Source: Catenovulum sp. 2E275 (GTDB lineage Bacteria; Pseudomonadota; Gammaproteobacteria; Enterobacterales; Alteromonadaceae). From it: a stretch of 64,000 nucleotides of DNA. The position numbers and the translations under genes are program-made. The stretch covers positions 1 through 64,000 of the forward strand of contig NZ_JAOPFU010000005.1 of NCBI RefSeq assembly GCF_025515275.1, given 5' to 3'. Under the pieces are notes generated by a model. It was not told the origin of the DNA. It did not search any database and saw only the letters and a program-made list of their open reading frames with translations. Shown one piece after another: positions 49,288 to 58,213 of this stretch (its first letter is position 1; every line of letters starts with the position of its first letter).

Positions 49288-50157
49288 CTAAGCTCCTGGT
49301 GAGACTAATTGCTCTATAAAAAACTCTAAATGACCAGTTGCATTTTCCGGTACTGGCCACTTTCCGGCTCGACTAGCGAGTGTTTTAAAGGCCATTGACG
49401 CAGGCGATTTAGGAAATGCTTCAACTATGGTTTTTTGACGACGTACCGCTTTGCGCACGTTTTCATCAAATGGAATAATCGCAACCAGATCGAGTGCTAC
49501 ATCTAAAAATCTGTCTGCTACTTTGGAGAGTTTAGCAAATAATTCCTGACCTTCACGCATTGAGCGAACCATATTGGCAACTATTTTAAACCGAAAAACA
49601 TTGTAATCACGATTTAACACTTTTATCAATGCGTAAGCATCTGTAATTGACGAAGGTTCATCACAGACAACGACCACGACATCTTGTGCTGCGCGGGAAA
49701 AGCTTAGCACCATATCGGAAATACCGGCTGCTGTATCTACAATTAATACATCAAACTCTTCTTTTAATTCACTAAACGAGCGAATTAATCCGGCGTGTTC
49801 CTGCTGAGTTAACTCAACCATGTTGCGGGTACCTGAGGTAGCCGGCACAATTTTTATACCGTGCGGCCCGGTCACTAAAATATCTTCTAATTCACATTCA
49901 CCGGCTAATAGATGAGACAGGTTTTTTTCTACTCTAAGGCCTAACATCACATCAACGTTAGCTAACCCTAAATCGGCATCAAACACTAATACTCGTTTAC
50001 CTTGTTGAGCCATAGAAACCGCCATATTCAGCGAGACATTACTTTTACCAACGCCGCCTTTGCCGCCTGTAACTGCGATAACTTTTATTTTGTTAGCTGT
50101 TTGGTTCATTTTTCTAAGGCCACTCGCCTGATCACCTAACTGGTTATTTAGTATCAT
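49288..50157 (-). CDS. flhG: Flagellar number regulator FlhG (FleN)
   Basis: A 289-residue MinD-like ATPase limiting polar flagellar number. The N-terminal DQASGLR motif that activates the FlhF GTPase is present near residue 9, followed by the Walker motif GGKGGVGKSNVSLN near 28. The ATG at 50157 lies 4 bases after the flhF stop and keeps this motif; a longer frame would overlap flhF by 65 bases. Confidence 0.93.
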   Translation of the reverse strand: MILNNQLGDQASGLRKMNQTANKIKVIAVTGGKGGVGKSNVSLNMAVSMAQQGKRVLVFDADLGLANVDVMLGLRVEKNLSHLLAGECELEDILVTGPHGIKIVPATSGTRNMVELTQQEHAGLIRSFSELKEEFDVLIVDTAAGISDMVLSFSRAAQDVVVVVCDEPSSITDAYALIKVLNRDYNVFRFKIVANMVRSMREGQELFAKLSKVADRFLDVALDLVAIIPFDENVRKAVRRQKTIVEAFPKSPASMAFKTLASRAGKWPVPENATGHLEFFIEQLVSPGA

Positions 50158-50161
50158 AAAT

Positions 50162-51577
50162 TTATTTATATATAGGTTGTCTTGTGCTTTCTGTAAACCA
50201 GTGAGGATGAGAAAATTCATTTTCATCCATTAAAGCTGCTGCTTTTTCGATTAAATATTGTGCAGTTGCAGCTTTAATATCTTCTGGCACGCGTTGCCCA
50301 TCCGTAAGATACCCTATTGGTAATGCATTTTGAATGGCTACACTAATAATTTCACCCAAACTCATGCATTCATCTAATTTAGTAAAAATGCATCCGGCTA
50401 AATTCGTTCGTTTAAATTGCTGCACGGTTTCCATTAATACTCTTTGCTGCGCGGTTGCCTGAAGCACCAGATAACTGCGAATTTTAACATGAGCCGATTT
50501 CATTAAACCATCTAATTGCTCTGCTAATCTAATATCTCTTTGACCAACACCTGCGGTATCAATCAAAATTAATTTACGGTTTCTAAGTTGGTGTAGTGTT
50601 TCTGCCAACTCATCTTCGTGCCGTACCACTTTACAAGGGCAACCAATAATACGCGCATAAGTTTGAAGCTGCTCATGCGCGCCAATACGATAGCTATCGG
50701 TTGTGACTAACGCAACTGAATCTGCTCCGTGTTTTTTAGCAAAGTGGGCGGCTAATTTTGCCACTGTAGTTGTTTTACCAACACCGGTAGGCCCAACTAA
50801 TGCAACTACACCACCGCGGCGCATAATATCATTATTGGTCACATTAATTTGACCAGATAATAATTCTAAGGCGCTATCCCATGCCTGATGATCAGCAATA
50901 TCTTCTGGCATAAAGTGAGCAACCTGCTCAGCAACTTGGCCAGCAATCCCCATTTGAGTCAGTCTGTCAACAATATAGGCGCGGGTCGGTTCACTGCGAG
51001 CCATTTCCTGCCACATCAAACCGGATACCTGATGCTTTAATAAATGTCGTAACTCAGCCATTTCGGTTTTAATCGATTGTAGCTCGCGTTCAGTATTTTG
51101 CCCAGTATTTAAAGAGTTAGCTGGTGTTTGCTTGCTGTTTTTTTGTGTTTTTTGTTCATTAAACGACCATACGTCCATATTAGATTCATCTTCAAGCTCT
51201 GTAGATTCGACTGCCTGAACTATTTTTTGAGCACGAGCGGCTGCGTGTCTTTTTTGCGCCTGTTGAGATTGTTGAAACGAAGGCGGAGTTTGACGCATCA
51301 ATAAAGATTGTAAGCTGTCTGCTACTTGCACATCTTCTTCAGTGGTTGGATCAAAATTTGGGGTTTTAATAGGCTTACGCTGGAAAGAAGCAGGTTTTGC
51401 TGCATTTTCAATTTGTTGCTTAGGTTTGGCTGGCGCTGGTTCATCAATCGCCGCAACTACTTCAACCCCGTCTGCAATTTTAGTATTAGACATAATAACA
51501 GCATCAGGCCCTAACGTGGCTTTAATTTCCTGCATTGCAGCTCTGATATCTTTTGCAACAAAACGTTTAATTTTCAT
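50162..51577 (-). CDS. flhF: Flagellar SRP-like GTPase FlhF
   Basis: A 471-residue signal-recognition-particle family GTPase that marks the pole for flagellum assembly. N-terminal basic domain (MKIKRFVAKDIRAAMQEIK), a Gln/Lys-rich linker, then NG domain with GPTGVGKTTTVAKLAA near 262, DTAGVGQRD near 345 and TKLDE near 408. The ATG at 51577 is preceded by GGAGGAAAG, a strong ribosome site; the frame extends six codons further without one. Confidence 0.95.
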   Translation of the reverse strand: MKIKRFVAKDIRAAMQEIKATLGPDAVIMSNTKIADGVEVVAAIDEPAPAKPKQQIENAAKPASFQRKPIKTPNFDPTTEEDVQVADSLQSLLMRQTPPSFQQSQQAQKRHAAARAQKIVQAVESTELEDESNMDVWSFNEQKTQKNSKQTPANSLNTGQNTERELQSIKTEMAELRHLLKHQVSGLMWQEMARSEPTRAYIVDRLTQMGIAGQVAEQVAHFMPEDIADHQAWDSALELLSGQINVTNNDIMRRGGVVALVGPTGVGKTTTVAKLAAHFAKKHGADSVALVTTDSYRIGAHEQLQTYARIIGCPCKVVRHEDELAETLHQLRNRKLILIDTAGVGQRDIRLAEQLDGLMKSAHVKIRSYLVLQATAQQRVLMETVQQFKRTNLAGCIFTKLDECMSLGEIISVAIQNALPIGYLTDGQRVPEDIKAATAQYLIEKAAALMDENEFSHPHWFTESTRQPIYK

Positions 51578-51627
51578 CTTTCCTCCAAAGAGCAAGCTAT
51601 AAGTTTCTTACCCAGACAAAATTTTGA

Positions 51628-53775
51628 CTACTGACCTATCGAATTCACTATCCGGATTTGTTTGTCATCCGGTATTTCTTGATAAGACAATACATGCAGC
51701 CCAGAAACCGTGTGTTTGGTAAAACGAGCTAAAACTGAACGTAAGATCCCTGAAGTCAATAATACCGCAGGCTCGCCGTTCATTTCTTGCTGTTCAGAGG
51801 CTTGAGTGAGCGCAGTTTGAATGCGTTCTGCCAAGCCCGGCTCGATACCACCACCTTCTGAACCACCGGCTTGCATTGACTGATGCAAGATCTGCTCCAA
51901 CTCTGGCGCCAAAGTTATGACAGGTAATTCATCTAGCCCGTTTGACAGTTCCTGAACTATCAATCTGCGTAGTGAAATTCTAACCGCAGCCGTTAATACA
52001 TCAGGGTCTTGGCTCTTAGGAGCATATTCAACCAAGGTTTGAACTATGGTTCGCATATCCCGAATTACCACACCTTCATACAGTAAGTTTTGGAATACTT
52101 TAACCACAGTAGATAAGTTCAGCATGTCTGGTACTAAACCTTCCACCAATTTAGGATAAGATTTCGCCAACATATCTAATAAGTTTTGAACTTCTTCATG
52201 ACCAATTAGCTGCCATGCATTATTGGTTAATAGCTGGCTTAAATGAGTTGCTACCACAGTTGCCGAATCAACCACGGTATAACCCAAAGTTTGTGCTTGC
52301 TCACGCTGCTCAGGAGTAATCCAAACGGCTTCTAAACCAAAGGCCGGATCCACTGTATTAATCCCTTGTAATTTACCAAATACTTGCCCTGGGTTAATCG
52401 CCATTTCTCTGTCGTGATAAATTTCAGCTTCACCAATTACGACACCCATTAATGAAATCCGGTAAATATTGGGTGATAAATCTAAATTGTCACGAATATG
52501 CACCGCCGGTACCAAAAAGCCCATATCCTGCGACAGCTTTTTACGTACGCCTTTAATTCTGGAAAGTAATTCACCACCTTGAGATTTATCAACCAGTGGG
52601 ATCAATCGGTAACCCACTTCCAACCCAATTACATCCATAGGTTGTACATCGTCCCAGCTAATTTCTTTTTGCTCTGGTAAGTTATTAGCAGGTAATGGTT
52701 TAGCGCCACCTGCCGGTGAATTGGCAGCCGATTTTTTATTAGATTTTGGCATTAAGCTACCAGATTTTGCTTTTTTGTCAGCCCGCCCTTGCGACATATA
52801 ATAACCAAGCCCAACTAAAGCAGCGGCTAATGATAAAAAGGCAACATGCGGCATGCCAGGTACAATGCCCATCACAAATAAAATGCTGGCCGCAATATAT
52901 AAAGCTTTAGAATTACCAAGTTGGCTACTCAGTTGATCGCCTAACTGAACAGAGTTATTTTCGCGGGTAACCACAATTGCAGTTGCAACAGATAATAATA
53001 GTGAAGGGATTTGCGCAACTAGGCCATCACCTATGGTTAACATGGTATAAATTTCAATTGCGTCACTAAAACCTAAACCATGCTGAGCCATACCAATAAT
53101 CAGACCGCCCACAATATTAATGATCATAATGAGCAAACCCGCAATCGCATCCCCTTTTACAAATTTACTCGCACCATCCATAGAGCCATAAAAATCAGCT
53201 TCTTCAGTGATCTCTTTACGGCGGTCAATCGCTTCTTCCTGAGTAATAAAACCTGCATTTAAGTCGGCATCAATTGCCATTTGTTTACCGGGTAAACTGT
53301 CTAATGTAAATCGTGCGGTCACCTCAGAAATACGCCCAGCACCTGCGGTTACTACTTTAAAGTTAATAATCATTAAAATGGCAAAAACCACTAAGCCAAC
53401 CGCGTAATTACCACCAATGACAACTTCACCAAAAGAGGCAATAACATCACCGGCGGCATCACCGCCATTATGGCCTTCAAGTAATACCACCCGGGTGGAA
53501 GCAATATTAAGCGCAAGACGAAAAACCGTTGCAATTAGAATAACGCTGGGGAAAGAGCCGAACTCAAGTGGTTTTAAGGTGTAAACAACCACCAGCAACA
53601 CCACCATAGACAAAGCAATGTTAAACGAGAATAAAATATCCAACATTAATGGTGGAATAGGCAAAACCACCATCGCCAAGACTGCCAATACAAATACGGC
53701 AACCCCAAGTCCGGTGATTTGGGAAAAACTATCTTTATTTAAATTAAATCTTTGCAGTACATCGGCGACTTGCAT
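51628..53775 (-). CDS. flhA: Flagellar type III export gate protein FlhA
   Basis: A 715-residue export gate. Eight membrane helices occupy about 20-320, including the FHIPEP-type loop (FNIALSMVVLLVVVYTLKPLEF and SFPSVILIATVFRLALNIAS near 50-95). The large cytoplasmic domain (about 360-690) binds export substrates. A sigma-54 type promoter is found 42-57 bases upstream, in keeping with mid-class flagellar genes. It leads into flhF-flhG-fliA. Confidence 0.97.
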   Translation of the reverse strand: MQVADVLQRFNLNKDSFSQITGLGVAVFVLAVLAMVVLPIPPLMLDILFSFNIALSMVVLLVVVYTLKPLEFGSFPSVILIATVFRLALNIASTRVVLLEGHNGGDAAGDVIASFGEVVIGGNYAVGLVVFAILMIINFKVVTAGAGRISEVTARFTLDSLPGKQMAIDADLNAGFITQEEAIDRRKEITEEADFYGSMDGASKFVKGDAIAGLLIMIINIVGGLIIGMAQHGLGFSDAIEIYTMLTIGDGLVAQIPSLLLSVATAIVVTRENNSVQLGDQLSSQLGNSKALYIAASILFVMGIVPGMPHVAFLSLAAALVGLGYYMSQGRADKKAKSGSLMPKSNKKSAANSPAGGAKPLPANNLPEQKEISWDDVQPMDVIGLEVGYRLIPLVDKSQGGELLSRIKGVRKKLSQDMGFLVPAVHIRDNLDLSPNIYRISLMGVVIGEAEIYHDREMAINPGQVFGKLQGINTVDPAFGLEAVWITPEQREQAQTLGYTVVDSATVVATHLSQLLTNNAWQLIGHEEVQNLLDMLAKSYPKLVEGLVPDMLNLSTVVKVFQNLLYEGVVIRDMRTIVQTLVEYAPKSQDPDVLTAAVRISLRRLIVQELSNGLDELPVITLAPELEQILHQSMQAGGSEGGGIEPGLAERIQTALTQASEQQEMNGEPAVLLTSGILRSVLARFTKHTVSGLHVLSYQEIPDDKQIRIVNSIGQ

Positions 53776-53816
53776 ATCGTCAAAAATCCAGCATATAAAG
53801 TGACTGGAAGTCTTAA

Positions 53817-53832
53817 TGCAAGGCTCAGACCA
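53817..53832 (-). promoter_or_regulatory. flhA: Sigma-54 (RpoN) promoter of flhA
   Basis: On the minus strand TGGTCTG-AGCC-TTGCA. The -12 box matches fully; the -24 box keeps the GG and the closing G; spacing between the GG and GC pairs is right. It lies about 42 bases before the flhA start. In Vibrio and Pseudomonas, flhA-flhF-flhG genes depend on RpoN. Confidence 0.65.
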
Positions 53833-53892
53833 ATTTTATAAAAGAATAATACAGAGTTATAATTAATTTAAAATACAGTAGGTTAAGATAAA

Positions 53893-54384
53893 TTAAGCTT
53901 GGTTGATTTGATTGAGAATATCGTATAATTGAGTTGCATCCGCTTCGGTTTGCGGATTCTCCTCACGCTGATTCAAACGATAAAGTGTGTGGCGATCTAA
54001 ATTGGCAAGCAATTGATCATCTAATTTTTGAGTATCGTTGAATTGCGATAAAGCTTGAGCCTGTAAGTAACTTTGTAATTTAGCTTGAGCCAAACCATTT
54101 TGATGTAGCTCAACAGAGGTTGCTACCGCACTTGTAAAAGCCGCATCATCCGCTGCCAATTTAAGATAAGTATAAACCCCTAAACTTACTTTTAACTGAG
54201 CTTCATCGTTATTTTGTTGATAATCTTGATTTTTAGCTAACTGAAATTGAGCGTGTTCTGCCACATTTGGTGTTTGACATGCCAGCATAAAAGCAAAATC
54301 AGATCTAAGCTGAGCATTAACTGCCTGATTTAACTGGCCATCAAAACTGGCTTCATTTAACGGCTGATTCAGCTGAATGTGCAT
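53893..54384 (-). CDS. Uncharacterised helical, Gln/Ala/Leu-rich protein
   Basis: A 163-residue soluble protein, predicted mostly helical, with many Gln, Ala, Leu and Asn; no signal peptide and no membrane helix. The ATG at 54384 is preferred (TTGAG just upstream); the frame opens 14 codons earlier. No domain was recognised. It sits upstream of flhA in the same direction but is separated by the flhA promoter, so a flagellar link is only suggested by position. Confidence 0.6.
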   Translation of the reverse strand: MHIQLNQPLNEASFDGQLNQAVNAQLRSDFAFMLACQTPNVAEHAQFQLAKNQDYQQNNDEAQLKVSLGVYTYLKLAADDAAFTSAVATSVELHQNGLAQAKLQSYLQAQALSQFNDTQKLDDQLLANLDRHTLYRLNQREENPQTEADATQLYDILNQINQA

Positions 54385-54461
54385 ATTTAACTCAAATTGA
54401 ACAAAGATTATTCGTTTAATCGGCAAAATAAAAAATAACTTTAATTTTTTTAGAAAAACAC

Positions 54462-54489
54462 TTTACAGATTAAATTTGTTTGGTAATAT
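54462..54489 (+). promoter_or_regulatory. Promoter of tRNA-Tyr with GC-rich discriminator
   Basis: TTTACA, 16 bases, TAATAT (preceded by TGG), then GCGCCCC. The GC-rich discriminator after the -10 box is typical of stable-RNA promoters under growth-rate and ppGpp control. The tRNA starts 14 bases after the -10 box. Confidence 0.6.
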
Positions 54490-54502
54490 GCGCCCCACTT
54501 CC

Positions 54503-54587
54503 GGAGGGGTTCCCGAGTGGCCAAAGGGATCAGACTGTAAATCTGACGGCTCCGCCTTCGCTGGTTCGAATCCAGCTCCCTCCACCA
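54503..54587 (+). tRNA. tRNA-Tyr (anticodon GTA)
   Basis: An 85-base class-II tRNA. Acceptor stem GGAGGGG pairs with CTCCCTC; anticodon stem AGACT-GTA-AATCT with GTA at 54537-54539; long variable arm (GACGGCTCCGCCTTC region); T-arm GGTTCGAATCC; encoded CCA at 54585-54587. GTA reads Tyr codons UAU and UAC. Confidence 0.96.
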
Positions 54588-54595
54588 TTATTTAG

Positions 54596-54620
54596 AAAAA
54601 CCGCCTTTTAGGCGGTTTTT
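54596..54620 (+). terminator. tRNA-Tyr terminator
   Basis: AAAAACCGCC TTTTA GGCGGTTTTTT: a 10-bp stem with a T-run, 8 bases after the tRNA. Confidence 0.9.
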
Positions 54621-54741
54621 TGCTTTCTGAGCCTAAAAACTTCATTTTCTTCGCCCAAATAAATTTATCCACTTTTAAAAGCTTGTACTCAGTTAAATTT
54701 CAGTAAATACTAATCTTATTGATTAGATTAAAAAAATAGCT

Positions 54742-56409
54742 ATGTCTGCCAGTTTAAATTATTCGGATAAAAACTTTCTGATTGTCGATGATCAAAGACC
54801 TTTTCAACTTATGTTAAAGGGTATACTGGTTAATTTAGGCATACGGCAAATTCATCTAGTCACCACAGGCGAAGCTGCTGTACAAGCTTGTAAAAGTAAA
54901 GATTTTGACTTTGTTTTGATTGACTATAACCTCGGCGGACACAGAAAAAACGGCCGCCAATTAATTGAAGAACTCAAACAAAAAAAGTTACTTAAACCCG
55001 CATGCGTAACCGTTATGGTTACAGGTGAAAGCCACAGACCTATGGTATTGGGTGCAATTGAGCTTCAACCAGACGATTATGTGATGAAGCCATTCTCACA
55101 AAATGTATTAAAACTGCGGCTAGATAAAGCTTATAAAAAGCGTCAGGCGTTAAGATTTGTATTTTCTGCAATGCACAAAGGCGATATCGGCCGTGCCATT
55201 ACTGAATGTAAAACTTTAATTGCAGATGATAGCCGTTATAAAAATGTCTGTAATAACCTTTTAGCTGAGCTTTTATGTGCCGCCGGAAAGTTCGAGCAAG
55301 CCGAATATTTATTAGAAAAACTACTCGCTATCAAACCCTATACTTGGGGACAAATTCAGCTTTCTCGTACCTATCTACACCAAAAGCGTTACCCTTTAGC
55401 CGCTAAACTGGCTCATCAGGTGATGTTACAAAGCCCGTTGATAATTGACGCCTACGACTTATCTGCGCAAGCGCTAGTTGGTATGGAAAGATTACCTAAT
55501 GCGCTAGAGATGGCAATAAAAGCAGTCGAGCTATCACCGTTTTCAATTGAGCGCCAATACAGGTTATGTGACATTGCCAGAAAAAATGGTATGTACGATA
55601 TAGTTAAAGATGCTTGCATAGCTATTTTAGAAATGAGCCGTAAATCGGTTTATCAAGATCCAGTACACTTTTTTAATTATATTCGGGCAACTATTACAGC
55701 CGCTCAACATGCCGAAGATAAACACGAAAGAAATAAACTCAAACAAGAAGCTTCGCTCGCACTGCAACGAGGTCGCCACGATGATATTAAAGAGCTAAAA
55801 CTCCACTACAACCTCTTTGAGGATTTATGCCGTGCTCAAATTGAAGTATTAGATAATAAGTTGCTAACTGCTAAAAAGCAGTTTTATGAGCTACATAATA
55901 AAATTAAAGAGTCAGAACAAGCATTTATTCCTAACGAGCTGGCTTTTGATGCAGTATCGATTATGTATAACATAGGTGAATTTGAAACTGCCGAGCAAAT
56001 TTTACAAAGCCCAGATTACGAATCTTCAGACAACCAATTTGTTAAAGATAGCCTTGAGCATTTAAAAACTTTACATCAAGAAAAACGAAAAACCTTTACT
56101 GAGTTAAATCGAGAAGGGATTTATGCCTATAAAGAAGGCGATTATAGGTTAGCCGTACAACGATTTGATGACGCCCTCAAAAGCGCCCCGATGAATACCG
56201 GTGGCTCACTCAATTTGATTTTAGCTATAATACAGCTACTAACAAAAACAGAAAAGTATCCGGAAGACTTGATCACTCGCTTAAAAAAAGCTTTCCACAC
56301 TTTACAAGGCGTTTGCTTGCCACAAGTTCAGCAACAGAGATATGAAGAATTATACGAGCAATATCAAAAGCTAATGACAGATAAAGATGGTAAGCAAAGA
56401 AAAAAATAA
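54742..56409 (+). CDS. Receiver-domain TPR protein
   Basis: A 555-residue protein. Residues 10-130 are a receiver domain (FLIVDDQRPF, phospho-Asp in FVLIDYNLGGHRKNG near 67, Thr in VMVTGES, Lys in VMKPFS). The rest is TPR-type helical repeats (about 150-280, AGKFEQAEYLLEKLLAIKP; and about 440-480, GDYRLAVQRFDDALKSAP). No DNA-binding or enzyme domain, so output is likely by protein binding. A standalone REC-TPR regulator; 44 bases before the channel gene in the same direction, possibly one operon. Confidence 0.85.
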   Translation: MSASLNYSDKNFLIVDDQRPFQLMLKGILVNLGIRQIHLVTTGEAAVQACKSKDFDFVLIDYNLGGHRKNGRQLIEELKQKKLLKPACVTVMVTGESHRPMVLGAIELQPDDYVMKPFSQNVLKLRLDKAYKKRQALRFVFSAMHKGDIGRAITECKTLIADDSRYKNVCNNLLAELLCAAGKFEQAEYLLEKLLAIKPYTWGQIQLSRTYLHQKRYPLAAKLAHQVMLQSPLIIDAYDLSAQALVGMERLPNALEMAIKAVELSPFSIERQYRLCDIARKNGMYDIVKDACIAILEMSRKSVYQDPVHFFNYIRATITAAQHAEDKHERNKLKQEASLALQRGRHDDIKELKLHYNLFEDLCRAQIEVLDNKLLTAKKQFYELHNKIKESEQAFIPNELAFDAVSIMYNIGEFETAEQILQSPDYESSDNQFVKDSLEHLKTLHQEKRKTFTELNREGIYAYKEGDYRLAVQRFDDALKSAPMNTGGSLNLILAIIQLLTKTEKYPEDLITRLKKAFHTLQGVCLPQVQQQRYEELYEQYQKLMTDKDGKQRKK

Positions 56410-56453
56410 CACCTATACTTAAACTACTTAATACAATAGGGTGTAGCTTACTT

Positions 56454-57443
56454 ATGCAAGAAAGCGAAAAACAGGCTAACTGTCAATTTTGTTCAAATAC
56501 AGGCCAATATTGTAGTGAAATAGATATGGGAAATGGATTTTGCTTTTGGCATGATCCCAATTTTGATAAAAAAGGTATGGATTTAGCTGACAAGCTGGAG
56601 CGCTATGTTGCAAAAGGTGGTATAACCCAAGGATTACAGCTAAAATATGCAAATTTATCCGGTATTAATCTAGTTAAAAAAAACAGTAATACAGGCTATG
56701 ATTTTTCCCACTCTAACTTTTATCGAGCCGACCTCTCCCACGCTCATTTATTCAGTATAAAATTGAATCATGCTAATTTAATGAAAGCCAATTTTAATGA
56801 AGCCAATTTGCATTGCGCTCAACTTGAGCAAGCTAATTTATTAGGTATCAAACTCAACAATACCAAAATTGATAATATTCAGCTTGGTAAACATATTAAT
56901 CAAGAAGAGCTAGCCGCGACTTTAGCCAAACAAAAAGATACCCACAAAGCAAACGAGCTTTATTTACAAGCGGAACAAATTTATCGGGATATTAGACGCG
57001 CGGCTGAAAATCAGGGGATTTTTGAATTAGCCAGCCAGTGTATGTATAAAGAAATCACTATGCGCCGCAAACAGATGGCGTGGTTTTCTAAAGACAGAAT
57101 TAGCTCAAAAATATTAGATTTATTTTGTGGTTACGGAGAAAAACCGCTGAATATTATCGCCTGTTCATTAATCCTCATTTTTAGCTGTGCACTGGCTTAT
57201 TTTTTATTTGGCTTTTATCAAGGCATTTATTTAATTCAATTTAATAGCCAATTGAGTTTTGCTGATAACTTTCACCATTTTTTATTGTCTCTTTATTATA
57301 GTTTTCTGGCATTTACCACCTTAGGGTTTGATAACTTAACCCCGATAGGCTGGAGTAAAGTAGTAACCTCGTTACAAGCATTTTTAGGCAGTTTTATCAT
57401 GGCGCTGTTTGTGCTGGTATTTGTTAAAAAGATGAGCCGCTAA
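56454..57443 (+). CDS. Pentapeptide-repeat ion channel protein
   Basis: A 329-residue protein. N-terminal cysteine cluster Cys10, Cys13, Cys20, Cys30 and His33 (CQFC, YC, CFWH), possibly a zinc site. Residues about 62-140 are pentapeptide repeats (A/N-L/F pattern, e.g. HANLMKANFNEANLH). A helical linker (about 150-225) follows, then a two-helix pore: helix about 234-256, pore loop with TTLGFDN at 288-294, second helix about 303-325. The filter resembles the TVGYG of K+ channels but has Asp where Gly is expected, so selectivity is doubtful. Confidence 0.8.
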   Translation: MQESEKQANCQFCSNTGQYCSEIDMGNGFCFWHDPNFDKKGMDLADKLERYVAKGGITQGLQLKYANLSGINLVKKNSNTGYDFSHSNFYRADLSHAHLFSIKLNHANLMKANFNEANLHCAQLEQANLLGIKLNNTKIDNIQLGKHINQEELAATLAKQKDTHKANELYLQAEQIYRDIRRAAENQGIFELASQCMYKEITMRRKQMAWFSKDRISSKILDLFCGYGEKPLNIIACSLILIFSCALAYFLFGFYQGIYLIQFNSQLSFADNFHHFLLSLYYSFLAFTTLGFDNLTPIGWSKVVTSLQAFLGSFIMALFVLVFVKKMSR

Positions 57444-57490
57444 ATCTCTTTGCGGCTATTAAAGCTTTTAATTTAAAAGCTGGGGTATCT

Positions 57491-57632
57491 AACCTGAGCG
57501 GTATATAAGAAAATTTGCAACGGACTATTTTTCCGCCTCTCATCGTAGGAACGTAAAATAAGCTTGATTTGGCATTATTTAATCTAATAGTTGAGAAACT
57601 TACCTCAACATTTCTTATACGCACCTCAGGTT
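57491..57632. mobile_element. MITE-like element, copy 4 (142 bp)
   Basis: Ends AACCTGAGCGGTATATAAGA (left) and, on the other strand, AACCTGAGGTGCGTATAAGA (right). Flanked by the 4-bp direct repeat ATCT (57487-57490 and 57633-57636). It keeps only the left arm of the central palindrome (CTATTTTTCCGCCTCTCATCG) joined directly to AGGAACGTAAAATAAG, so it looks like an internal deletion of the long form. It lies between convergent genes. Confidence 0.85.
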
Positions 57633-57656
57633 ATCTAAGATTGGAAAATTATCCGG

Positions 57657-58190
57657 TTAAGCAATTAAATGGCTAAATTTATCTGCAAATTTAGCCATTT
57701 TTGGTGCAATAATAAACTGACAATACCCTTGGTTTGGATTCTCGTTATAATAACCCTGATGATAATCTTCAGCAGGATAAAACGGCATAGCTTCAACCAC
57801 TTGGGTAATAATTGGCCCAGCAAATATAGCTTGCTGAGTTAATTGCATAATTAAGCTTTCGGCTTGCTGTTTTTGCAGCTCAGATAAATAAAAAATGGCA
57901 CTTCGGTATTGTCTGCCAATATCATTACCTTGGCGGTTTAATTGTGTTGGATCATGCAAAAAGAAGAATATTTCTAATATTTCGGTATAACTGATCACCT
58001 CATCATCAAACTCAACTAATACCGCCTCAGCATGCTCAGTCAGTCCACTACACACCATTTTATAGTTTGCATCAGCAGCGTCTCCCCCACAATAACCGGA
58101 AGTTGCGCTGATAACCCCTTTCACTAGATTAAATGCCGACTCAATACACCAAAAACAGCCAGCAGCTAAAATTGCAGTTTGTTTAGTCAT
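57657..58190 (-). CDS. msrA: Peptide-methionine (S)-S-oxide reductase
   Basis: A 177-residue MsrA enzyme repairing oxidised methionine. The catalytic motif AAGCFWCIESAF is at residue 9; HDPTQLNRQGNDIGRQYRSA near 79 is the substrate-binding stretch. Short single-domain form, no MsrB fusion and no signal peptide. Start preceded by a weak site. Confidence 0.95.
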   Translation of the reverse strand: MTKQTAILAAGCFWCIESAFNLVKGVISATSGYCGGDAADANYKMVCSGLTEHAEAVLVEFDDEVISYTEILEIFFFLHDPTQLNRQGNDIGRQYRSAIFYLSELQKQQAESLIMQLTQQAIFAGPIITQVVEAMPFYPAEDYHQGYYNENPNQGYCQFIIAPKMAKFADKFSHLIA

Positions 58191-58213
58191 TCATCTTTTC
58201 TCGAAAAATAGAA

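Noticed and set aside
50158-50226. Longer FlhG start
   Set aside because: It would overlap flhF by 65 bases; the ATG at 50157 preserves the DQASGLR motif at the normal distance from the N-terminus.
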